DNA from: Dyella jiangningensis
GTDB lineage: Bacteria > Pseudomonadota > Gammaproteobacteria > Xanthomonadales > Rhodanobacteraceae
Assembly: GCF_003264855.1 (NCBI RefSeq)
Contig: NZ_NFZS01000001.1
Coordinates: 992,001 to 1,056,000, forward strand
Direction: 5' to 3'
Length of the DNA stretch: 64,000 nucleotides
Positions 30,958 through 39,163 of this stretch are shown one piece after another. The notes beneath the pieces were generated by a model. The model did no database searches, was not told the origin of the DNA, and saw only the letters and a list, made by a program, of their open reading frames with translations. Each line of letters starts with the position of its first letter. Position 1 is the first letter of the stretch. Made by a program: the position numbers and the translations under genes.

Positions 30958-33036
30958 TTACCAGATCTTCACGCGATCCGCCGGCGCCAGGTACAGCGTC
31001 TCGCCCGGCTTGGGCTGGAACGCGTCGTACCAGGCGTCGATGTTGCGCACGGTCTGCGCTCGGAAGCGGCCGGGCGCGTGCTCGTTGCCGACCACGCGGG
31101 CGCGCAGCGCGGCGTCGCGGATCTTCTCGCGCCAGCTCTGGCCAAAGGCCAGGAAGAAGCGCTGGTCGCCGGTGAGTCCGTCGATCACCGGTGCCGGCTT
31201 GCCACCTAGCGACTTGTGGTAGGCGAGGTAGGCGATGGTGAGGCCCGACACGTCGGCGATGTTCTCGCCCAGCGTCTGCAGGCCATTCACGTGCAGGCCG
31301 GGCAGGGCTTCATACGCATTGAACTGCGCCACCAGCTTCTGGCCGGCGGCCTTGAAGTGCGCCTGGTCTTCGGGCGTCCACCAGTTCGCCAGGTTGCCCT
31401 GCGCGTCGAATTCGGCGCCGAGGTTGTCGAAGCTGTGGCTGATCTCATGACCGATCACCGCGCCGATCGAACCATAGTTGGCAGCCGCGTCGGCCTTCGG
31501 ATCGAAGAACGGTGCTTCGAGGATGGCAGCGGGGAAGTTCAGCGCGTTCTGCAGCGGCAGGTTCACCGCGTTCACCGTCTGCGGCGTCATCCACCATTCG
31601 CCGCGATCCACCGGCTGGCTGAGCTTGGCGAGCTGGTGCTCGTACTCGTGTTTCTTCGCCCGCTGCAGGTTGCCCAGCGCGTCGTCCGCCTTGATCTCGA
31701 GCGTGCCGTAGTCGCGCCAGGTTTCCGGATAGCCCACGCTCACGCGGATGCTGGCGATCTTGGCCTTGGCCTTCTGGCGGGTGGCGGGCGTCATCCAGTC
31801 GAGGTGATCCACTCGCTCGTCGAAGGCGGCGAGGATGTTCTTCACCATCTGCTCGACCTGCGCCTTGGACGAGGCGGGGAAGTACTTCTTCACGTAGATC
31901 TGGCCGACCGCATCGCCCAGCGACACGTTGGTGCTGGCGATGGCGCGCTTCCAGCGGTCGCGCTGCTTGGGCGTGCCGGACAGCGTCTGGCCGTAGAAGC
32001 CGAAGCTGAGGTCGGCGTACGCCTTGGGCAGCAGGCTGGCGCTTTCATTGAGCGCATGGAAAGCAAGGTAGTCCTTCCAGGTCTGCAGCCGCTCGCTGGC
32101 GGTCAGCGCGGACAGGCCCTTGATGCCCGGCACCTGCCACACGTCGACGATCTTCTGCTGGTCCAGACCTGCCGCTTTGAAGTAGGTGTTCCAGTCCAGG
32201 CCGGGTGCATTCTTGGCGAAGTCGCCGAGCGCCCACGGGTTGTTGGCCTTGTGGATATCCTGGCTGTCGACGATGTCGACCTGCGCCTTGGCGATCTTGG
32301 TTTCCAGGTCCAGGATGTTCTTGGCCTTGGCTTCCGCATCGGCGATGCCGGCCTGCTTGAGCAGGGCCGCGACATAGACCTGGTATTTCAAGCGCGTATC
32401 CACCATCGCCTTGTCCTGCGACAGGTAGTAATCGCGCGTGGGCATGCCGAGGCCGCCCTGCAGCAGGTAGGGGATGTTGCGCGACGCGTCTTCCAGGCCA
32501 TGCGAGACGAACAGGCCGAACAGGTGCTCGGTCTCGAAGTTGGTGGCGTTCACCGGATCGACATCAGCGCGCAGGCCTTCGCCCAGCACGCGGGCGAGAT
32601 CGGTCTTGCTGGCGATGCCGTCGATGGCCTTCAGCTCGGGCTTCAGCGGGTCCAGACCGCGTTTCTCGATGGTCGCCTCGTCCATGAACGCGGCGTAGTA
32701 GTCGGCGATCTTGCGCTCGTTGCTGCCGGCCGGCGCCTTGCTGGCGGCCGCTTCCTTGATGAGGTCGGCATTGCGCTGTTCGGCCTTCAGGAATACCTGC
32801 AGGAACACACCCGTGCTGGAACGGTCGGCCGGGATCTCGGCGGTTTTCTTCCAGGCGCCATTGGCATAGTTGTCGAAGTCGTCGCCCGGCTTGACGCTGT
32901 GGTCGATGCCGGCCAGATCGATGCCGCTGGCGCTGCGAGCCGGAGCCTGGGCCGCCACGGGTTCGGCCGGCGAAGCGGCCAGCGCGCAGGTGCTGGTCAG
33001 CGCAGCCGCCGTGAGAATCCAACGAAATTGCCGCAT
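30958..33036 (-). CDS. M13-family (neprilysin/PepO-type) zinc metallopeptidase
   Basis: A 692-residue exported peptidase. The signal peptide ends around ALAASP (residues 19-24). The N-terminal M13 domain contains 'GDDFDNYANGAW' (near 50-61). The catalytic domain has the zinc motif VIGHEISHSF (HExxH about 530), the third ligand motif ENIADVSGL (about 590) and the C-terminal 'KPGETLYLAPADRVKIW'. M13 enzymes cleave short peptides in the periplasm or outside the cell. ATG 33036 is chosen from the signal peptide; the 41 extra upstream codons run into repeat sequence. Both flanks carry GTAGGAG-type repeat doublets. Confidence 0.92.
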   Translation of the reverse strand: MRQFRWILTAAALTSTCALAASPAEPVAAQAPARSASGIDLAGIDHSVKPGDDFDNYANGAWKKTAEIPADRSSTGVFLQVFLKAEQRNADLIKEAAASKAPAGSNERKIADYYAAFMDEATIEKRGLDPLKPELKAIDGIASKTDLARVLGEGLRADVDPVNATNFETEHLFGLFVSHGLEDASRNIPYLLQGGLGMPTRDYYLSQDKAMVDTRLKYQVYVAALLKQAGIADAEAKAKNILDLETKIAKAQVDIVDSQDIHKANNPWALGDFAKNAPGLDWNTYFKAAGLDQQKIVDVWQVPGIKGLSALTASERLQTWKDYLAFHALNESASLLPKAYADLSFGFYGQTLSGTPKQRDRWKRAIASTNVSLGDAVGQIYVKKYFPASSKAQVEQMVKNILAAFDERVDHLDWMTPATRQKAKAKIASIRVSVGYPETWRDYGTLEIKADDALGNLQRAKKHEYEHQLAKLSQPVDRGEWWMTPQTVNAVNLPLQNALNFPAAILEAPFFDPKADAAANYGSIGAVIGHEISHSFDNLGAEFDAQGNLANWWTPEDQAHFKAAGQKLVAQFNAYEALPGLHVNGLQTLGENIADVSGLTIAYLAYHKSLGGKPAPVIDGLTGDQRFFLAFGQSWREKIRDAALRARVVGNEHAPGRFRAQTVRNIDAWYDAFQPKPGETLYLAPADRVKIW

Positions 33037-33127
33037 GAGCGGTCTCCTGGGGTCATGAAAAGACAGCAACGATAGTCCCTTGGCCTGTCGGGTGGGGCAT
33101 GACTTTTGGGCTAGGGGCAACTCCATC

Positions 33128-33211
33128 TGTAGGAGCGCACCCAGTGCGCGATAAGCCAACGGAGCGGTGACGCTGGAACGCTGCGGTCGCGCACTGGGTG
33201 CGCTCCTACAG
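33128..33211. repeat. GTAGGAGCGCACCC-type inverted doublet
   Basis: A plus copy (33128-33152) and a minus copy (33183-33211) face each other in the gap between the M13 peptidase start and the tamB stop, both minus-strand genes. Confidence 0.88.
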
Positions 33212-33225
33212 AAAACTCGCGAACC

Positions 33226-36200
33226 CTACCGCTCGTAACGGTAGTTCAGGCTCGCCCGGTTGAATTCGGTGGCGTTCTGCGCCTCGAAGTTCCAGTGCTG
33301 GCTGAAGTGGTAGCGCAGGGTGATGACCTGGCCGGGATCGAACAGGCCGACGCCGTAGCTCAGGTAAAGCCGTGGCGAGAGGTATTTGCCGACGGTGAAG
33401 GCGGAGCTGCCGTTCAGCGCATCGCTGCTGCTGACGCCTACGTCGTCGAATCCGAGGCGCGAGCCGATGCTCTTGGCCAGCAGGTTGCCCGTGGCCGAGC
33501 CCAACGCCTGGGCCGCGGCGCCCACCATGTTGCCTTCGCCGCCCTTTACCTGCGACAGCGGCTTGCCGGTAACGAGATAGGAAAGCGCGTCGGATTGCTC
33601 CATCACCGGCTGCGAGAACACCGTGAGCGTCGGTCGCTGTGCGGTGCCGGCGACATACAGGCCCACCTTCTGTCCATCGTCGATGGTGGCGTTGGGATTG
33701 AGCTTGCGGACGGCGCGGATGTTGAGGCCGGGATTGTCGATCGGTGTGGTGGCGAACAGCAGCTGGCCGCGCTCGATCTGCAGGTTCTGGCCGTAGGCCT
33801 TGTAGGTGCCATCGACTTCGATCTGGCCCTGGCCCGTGGTGGCGCGACCGGGGCGCTCGCTGACGACCAGTTGGCCATGCAGTCGACCGTCCAGCCCCAT
33901 GCCGACCAGGTGCGCCTTGTCGCCGAGTTTCACCGTGACACTGGCGGTGATCGGCATGTGGCTGGCCTGTTCCTCCTGCTGCTTGTCGTCGATCACCACG
34001 ACGTCCGGCGAGGCCTTGGTGGCACCCGCGCCTGGCAGCTTGTCGAGGTTTACGTCGGCGCTGTCCAGCGCGACGCTGCCGGTGATGTCCAGCCCCTTGG
34101 CGTCGTGCCGCACGGCGAGGTCGGGCGAGATCGCCACCTTTGCGGCGGGAATATCGACGGCCTTGAAGTTGCTGCCCTTCACCGAAAGCAGGCTTTGTGC
34201 ATCGCTGCCCAATGCCGCACTGCCGGCAAGCACCAGGTTGCCGTCGCCCGAATGCACCGTGCCATCGAGGCGGAAATGCCGTGCGTCGGTGGTGCTCACC
34301 GCCACGCGACCCTGGCTCAGCTTGAGGCCCATCGCGGGGATCTCGGCGGCGAAATCGCTGATCGTCGCCTGACCGTTCACCGCCGGCTGTGACACCGTGC
34401 CGCCGAGACCGAAGTCGGCGTTGATGGCGCCCTTGGGATTCACCACTTCGGTGGTGAAGATCTCGAGCAGGGCAAGGTTGCTCACGTGCAGCGACACCTG
34501 CCCGGCCAGCGCCTGCTGTGCACCGCTGATGCTCACCTGGCCGTCCAGACGTCCGTTGTTGGTCAACCCCGCATGCAGGTCGATGCGCTGGCTCGATGGG
34601 CTGAGCTGCGCATTGGCGGCGAGGTTGTTGTAGGTGACCAGCGGTTCGTCGGGGCGGTCGGCATAGGCGATGGAACCGTGCGACGAGGTAATGGACGCGT
34701 TGCCGCTGAGCGCGCCGGCCGCGTTGCGGCGGATGTTGCCATCGCCCTCCAGCGAGCCTTCCACGCGCATCGGGACCTTGGCCGTGCTGGCCGCGCTCAT
34801 CAGCAAGGCGATGGGCAGGCTGCGCAGGCGATAGCTGGCGTCGAGGTTGCCGGCCTTGTCCTGTTTGGCGGCGGCACACAACAGCGGATCACCCGCGGTC
34901 AGGCACAACTCGGACAGGCTCATCGCGCCGTCGTTGTACGACAGCGCGGTGGATTGCTGCAGCCGCCAGCGAGGCAGGCCGGCGAGATCGATGTTGAGCG
35001 TGGAGAGCGTGCCGCTCCACGCCGAACCCTTGAGGCTGCCGCTCAGCGCGAGATCGGTCGACAGCGGCGAGCCATGCGCATCGAGCGTGAGGCTGTGTCG
35101 CTCCGCCGTGCCATCGCCGCGCACGTTTACCTGGGTGAAGGCGAGGCCGCCCGCGTTGACGCCGCTCGTCTGCAGGTCGAGCTTGCCGCCGGGCCGGCTG
35201 ATGTCGGGTACGTTGGCGAGCAGGCGCAGGCTGTCGATGTGCTGGCCGGCATAACTCAGCGCGCTGCCCTGCAGGTGGGTGTCCACGGCCAGCTTCGGGT
35301 ACTTGCCCTGCACGCGGATCGTGCCCTGCAGACGGCCGGCGGAATCGGGCAGCCAGTCGCCCAACGTGGCCACGGCGAGCTTGATGGTGGCGTCGTTGCT
35401 GGCGCCAGGCTTCGCATCGATCTGCACGTCGCTGCCGCCGGAGACGAGATGCAGCTTGCCGTCGACCACGCCTTCCGGCGGCAGGTGAAGCTTGCCGTCA
35501 CCATGCACGGTGCGTTCGCGCAGGCGCCCGTCGAACTTGCGGATATCGAGCGTGACGTCGGGATGGCCTTGCGGCAGCGTGCCCTGTGACGCGATGTCGA
35601 AATCGAGCGAGCCATTCCACTTGGCCAGCACGTGTCCTGGATCAAAGCGATTCGCCGTCGCTTCCACCTGCCACCCAAGCGCAGGTTGCAGCACCAGCGT
35701 GCCCTTGGCCTGCATCTGCCCTTGCGGTTGCTTGACGGTAAGCGCGTGCAGGTCGATCTGCTTCTGCGTGCCATCCAGATCGAGCGTGACATCGGCAAGC
35801 TTGCCCGGTGCACCGATGGCGAGGTCACCACTGGCGTGGAACTGGTCGGCGCTGCCCTTGGCCCTGAGGCTGCCGTGGCTCTGCAGTACCTGGCCAACCA
35901 GGTTCTCGGGCAATTCGACATCTTTCCAGTCGAGCGTGAGGTCGGCCGACAACGGCTGCGCGCCCAGAGCCACCACGCCATGCGCACCGACGTCGCCCTT
36001 GAACTGTGGCGAGGCGAGCGCGAGCTGCTCGATCGTCAGCGTCTTGAGGTCCTCACTGAAGCGCGCGGTGAGGGGCCGCAGCTGCAGCTGGTAGTCGTTG
36101 AGGTCCAGCTGGCCCTGCAGGTTGCCGCTGCGTCGATCACCCTTGCCGTCGAGCGCCACGGCCAGTCCGGTCAGCGAGCGTTCGCCCATCAGCGGCTTGG

Positions 36201-37011
36201 GGTCGAAACGCGGCGCATCGAGTCGCGCAGTCCATGCGTAATCGCCGCCCTGTGCCCACTGCAGTTGCAGGCGCGTCGCCATGGGTTGGGTGAGCTGCAG
36301 GTCGAGACGCGCCTGCTGGCCGTCGCCGTGCACGGCAACTTCGCCTGCGTATTGCGTGCCGCTGACCGTCCACGCGAAGGCCGCCTTGCTGTCACCGCGA
36401 TATTTGCTGCCGATGCCCATGGTGCCGGTAAGATCGGCATGGCCGTCCGGCGCGCGCAAGGCGAGCTGGCGCAGCTCGATACCGCGACGGGTCCAGCTGC
36501 CGGCGAGGTCGAGCGTGTTCGAAGCGAACAGCGGCTTGCCCGCCTGCGTGATTTTCACCGTACCGACGTGCACGCGGTCGAGCAGGATATCGAGCGGCGG
36601 CTGCAGCGAAAAGCTGCTTTGGTTGTCCGGTGTCTCTTCGCTCTTGGGCAGGGCGACATCCACGCCGTCCACGTTGAGGTCGAATACATGTGCGCGCTTG
36701 TGCAACAGCGTCGTGACGCTGAAATCGAGATGCGCCTTCGCCACCTTCACGTCCAGTCCCTTGCCGTCGGCGTAGCGCACGTCGGCAAGATCCAGCGGGC
36801 CGAGCAGGCGCCCTTGCGCGGATTGCACGGTGAGCGCGCCCTGCGTGAATCCTTCGGCGCGCGCCAGCGCAAAACGCAGGCCAGAGGCCGTGCCGACAAG
36901 CCAGCCCACGGCGAGCAGCAGCAACAGCAGTAGTGCCGCGAGCAACAGCACCGTCCAGCGCAGCCAATGGCGGCGGGGCTTGGGCGCAGTGGCAGGCGTG
37001 GCGGCATTCAT
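33226..37011 (-). CDS. tamB: Translocation and assembly module subunit TamB
   Basis: A 1261-residue protein, nearly identical in length to E. coli TamB (1259). One N-terminal membrane anchor ('WTVLLLAALLLLLLLAVGWL', residues 19-38) is followed by 'ARAEGFTQGALTVQSAQGRL', typical of AsmA/TamB proteins. A long beta-rich repetitive periplasmic region forms the lipid-conducting groove. The C-terminal DUF490 domain includes 'YGQNLQIERGQLLFATTPID' and 'YLSPRLYLSYGVGLFDPGQV'. TamB spans the periplasm and works with TamA in outer-membrane homeostasis, including phospholipid transport. It starts 10 nt after the tamA stop, indicating an operon. Confidence 0.94.
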   Translation of the reverse strand: MNAATPATAPKPRRHWLRWTVLLLAALLLLLLLAVGWLVGTASGLRFALARAEGFTQGALTVQSAQGRLLGPLDLADVRYADGKGLDVKVAKAHLDFSVTTLLHKRAHVFDLNVDGVDVALPKSEETPDNQSSFSLQPPLDILLDRVHVGTVKITQAGKPLFASNTLDLAGSWTRRGIELRQLALRAPDGHADLTGTMGIGSKYRGDSKAAFAWTVSGTQYAGEVAVHGDGQQARLDLQLTQPMATRLQLQWAQGGDYAWTARLDAPRFDPKPLMGERSLTGLAVALDGKGDRRSGNLQGQLDLNDYQLQLRPLTARFSEDLKTLTIEQLALASPQFKGDVGAHGVVALGAQPLSADLTLDWKDVELPENLVGQVLQSHGSLRAKGSADQFHASGDLAIGAPGKLADVTLDLDGTQKQIDLHALTVKQPQGQMQAKGTLVLQPALGWQVEATANRFDPGHVLAKWNGSLDFDIASQGTLPQGHPDVTLDIRKFDGRLRERTVHGDGKLHLPPEGVVDGKLHLVSGGSDVQIDAKPGASNDATIKLAVATLGDWLPDSAGRLQGTIRVQGKYPKLAVDTHLQGSALSYAGQHIDSLRLLANVPDISRPGGKLDLQTSGVNAGGLAFTQVNVRGDGTAERHSLTLDAHGSPLSTDLALSGSLKGSAWSGTLSTLNIDLAGLPRWRLQQSTALSYNDGAMSLSELCLTAGDPLLCAAAKQDKAGNLDASYRLRSLPIALLMSAASTAKVPMRVEGSLEGDGNIRRNAAGALSGNASITSSHGSIAYADRPDEPLVTYNNLAANAQLSPSSQRIDLHAGLTNNGRLDGQVSISGAQQALAGQVSLHVSNLALLEIFTTEVVNPKGAINADFGLGGTVSQPAVNGQATISDFAAEIPAMGLKLSQGRVAVSTTDARHFRLDGTVHSGDGNLVLAGSAALGSDAQSLLSVKGSNFKAVDIPAAKVAISPDLAVRHDAKGLDITGSVALDSADVNLDKLPGAGATKASPDVVVIDDKQQEEQASHMPITASVTVKLGDKAHLVGMGLDGRLHGQLVVSERPGRATTGQGQIEVDGTYKAYGQNLQIERGQLLFATTPIDNPGLNIRAVRKLNPNATIDDGQKVGLYVAGTAQRPTLTVFSQPVMEQSDALSYLVTGKPLSQVKGGEGNMVGAAAQALGSATGNLLAKSIGSRLGFDDVGVSSSDALNGSSAFTVGKYLSPRLYLSYGVGLFDPGQVITLRYHFSQHWNFEAQNATEFNRASLNYRYER

Positions 37012-37021
37012 CGCGGCGTTC

Positions 37022-38782
37022 TCATAGATCCGGGCCGATCACGACATGCAGCTCCACGCCATGCTCATCGGGATTGCTCACCGGTGTGCCCAGGTCTACG
37101 CGGATCATACCCACCGGTGACAACCAGCGTACGCCCAGGCCGGCGCCTATCTTCGGCCGGTAGTCGGTGTTGTCGAAGGCGTTGCCCGCGTCGACGAAGG
37201 CCGCCATGCCCCAATTCTTGGTGAAGTAGTGTTCGACCTCGGTGCTGCCCACCAGCAGGTTCTTGCCGCCGATCACTCGACCGTAGGAATTCTTGGGGCC
37301 GATGCTCTGGTAGCTGTAACCACGCACGGAGCGGTCGCCACCGGCGAAGAAGCGCAGCTGCGGCGGCAGGTCGCTGAAATCGTTGGTCCAGGTCATGCCG
37401 GCGGAACCGCGCAGGATCAGTCGATTGCGGCCCCAGAACGAGGTGATCCACTTCGCGTCGGCGGTGACCTGGCTGAAGGCCGCATCCGACAGCAGGCCGC
37501 CTACGGTGCTGCGTGCCGCCAACGTCAACGACCAGCCGCTGCGCACGAAGATCGGGTTGTCTCCGGATTTGCGCGACAGCGACACCTCGGGATAGAACAG
37601 GTCGCTGCGGCCGTGTTCGATACCCGGCGCGTTGTCGGGCTCGCCATTCTTCTGGCCCACGGTGAAGGTGCCGTCCAGCGCATGAATGCCGATGGTGCGT
37701 ACCCAGCCATGCCACTGGCGCGTTTCGTTGGCGACGAGCTCCAGTGTCTTGGAATGCGACGTGTCGGTATCGGAATCGCGATAGGTGGCGCCGTAGTTGA
37801 AGCTGCGCTGGTTGGGTCCGGGCATCGGCACGGAATACAGCGTGGAAAGCGTCTTGAGCTTCTGCGCGATGACGAGCTCGTTCTTCCACTTGTGGCCGCT
37901 GCGATTCACCCAGCGGCGTTCGCTGCCCACGCGTATGCCCACGCCGGTATCCGTGCCGATGAACGGGCCGCCGGTGTAGATCGTGCGCTTGGCGGGCACC
38001 AGTTCCACCTTCACCGCGACCACGCCGTTGTTCTTGTCGTCGACATCGGGCAGCACGTTGACGACGGAGAAGTAGTCCGCGCCATTCAAGGCCTGCTGCA
38101 GCTGCAGCAGCTTGTCCTGGGCGAAGTAATCGCCTGACTTGAAGGGCACGTAGCGCTGCAGGAACCCCGGCTTGAACTGGGAGCCTTCGAAATGCACCTC
38201 GCCGAAGCGATAGCGCGGGCCTGCTTCCCAGGCGAGCTGGATCACGGCCGTGCGTTCGGCGCGATTCACTTCGACGCGATGCGTGACCAGGCGCGCATCG
38301 AGGAAGCCGTTGGCGGTCAGCGCGCCGCTCAGTGCATCGCGCGTGGAGTCGTACTCACCGTGGTTGAGCGTCTGTCCCTTCAGGTTCTCGACGTTTCGCT
38401 TGGCGCGGCGAATGGCGGGGATGGACGCGGCCGTCTCGTCGAGCTTGAGGTTCACCGCCGTGACGGTGACCGGTGGTCCCGGCTTCACGTGCAGCGTCAC
38501 GCGCCAGTCGGTGCCGACGGGCTCGAGCTGGCCCTGCACCGTCGCCTCGTAGTAGCCGTAAGGCTCGAGTGCGCTTTTCGCCTGATCGAGCGCCTGGTTG
38601 TACAGGCGCTTCACCTGCGCCTCGGTCACATCGCGATTGGCGTACTGCGAAATATCCACGCCCGAGGTGACGGCGAGCTTCAGCGGATCGTCCACGCCAT
38701 CCACCGAGAGCTGGACACCCGCGTGCGCCAGCCACGGGGCCAGCAGGAGCGGCAGCAGCGTCAGGCGGCTGATTCGGCGCAT
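37022..38782 (-). CDS. tamA: Outer-membrane translocation and assembly module TamA
   Basis: A 586-residue BamA-superfamily protein (E. coli TamA is 577). A signal peptide (residues 1-20, 'LTLLPLLLAPWLAHA') precedes POTRA domains (about 22-260; 'YGYYEATVQGQLEPVGTDWR', 'ANGFLDARLVTHRVEVNRAE', 'YRFGEVHFEG'). The 16-strand barrel carries the signature 'FFAGGDRSVRGYSYQSIGPK' and ends 'GVELHVVIGPDL'. It partners TamB. ATG 38782 is fixed by the signal peptide; no strong ribosome binding site is visible. Element C begins 8 nt upstream of the start codon, so the mRNA leader probably carries this structure. Confidence 0.93.
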   Translation of the reverse strand: MRRISRLTLLPLLLAPWLAHAGVQLSVDGVDDPLKLAVTSGVDISQYANRDVTEAQVKRLYNQALDQAKSALEPYGYYEATVQGQLEPVGTDWRVTLHVKPGPPVTVTAVNLKLDETAASIPAIRRAKRNVENLKGQTLNHGEYDSTRDALSGALTANGFLDARLVTHRVEVNRAERTAVIQLAWEAGPRYRFGEVHFEGSQFKPGFLQRYVPFKSGDYFAQDKLLQLQQALNGADYFSVVNVLPDVDDKNNGVVAVKVELVPAKRTIYTGGPFIGTDTGVGIRVGSERRWVNRSGHKWKNELVIAQKLKTLSTLYSVPMPGPNQRSFNYGATYRDSDTDTSHSKTLELVANETRQWHGWVRTIGIHALDGTFTVGQKNGEPDNAPGIEHGRSDLFYPEVSLSRKSGDNPIFVRSGWSLTLAARSTVGGLLSDAAFSQVTADAKWITSFWGRNRLILRGSAGMTWTNDFSDLPPQLRFFAGGDRSVRGYSYQSIGPKNSYGRVIGGKNLLVGSTEVEHYFTKNWGMAAFVDAGNAFDNTDYRPKIGAGLGVRWLSPVGMIRVDLGTPVSNPDEHGVELHVVIGPDL

Positions 38783-38789
38783 GCAGTCT

Positions 38790-39056
38790 AGAGCCTGTTT
38801 ATGCTCTCCCCGCAGCCCGCGCCGGGATCTATTTGCTCGCAGGCACAGGAGGAACGAGGAGGTGTATGGCGATACACAACCGAGCGATAACGCCGGCATG
38901 CGGGCAAATAGGCCCGGCCCGGAGGGTTGCCGTTGAGTGGCCGCCATGCGACAGCGCGCGGCTTGGCCTGACAGCCAGTCAGGCCCGCGCCACGCACTAT
39001 CACCTGACGACCACTCAACGGCAACGCGGACTGCGGCGAGAACATAAACAGGCTCT
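38790..39056. repeat. Three-arm structured element C
   Basis: Outer arms 38790-38820 and 39026-39056 pair over 31 nt with three mismatches. Hairpin 1 has a 12-bp stem, 38829-38840 with 38900-38911 (CTATTTGCTCGC), and an apical stem GTGTAT-GGCG-ATACAC. Hairpin 2 has a 17-nt stem, 38926-38942 with 39009-39025, and an apical stem GCCTGAC-AGCCA-GTCAGGC. Order, stem lengths and the sequence around the apical stems match element A, although the arm sequences differ. The remaining 39057-39163 has no recognisable gene. Confidence 0.86.
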
Positions 39057-39163
39057 TTTCCATCCTGGAAGTGGGGCGATGAACGCGTCGGTAGACACGT
39101 GCAGCCCAAGCTTAGCCCATCACCTCGCGCGCACTGGTGAATGAGGCGTCAGCGAATGCGACA

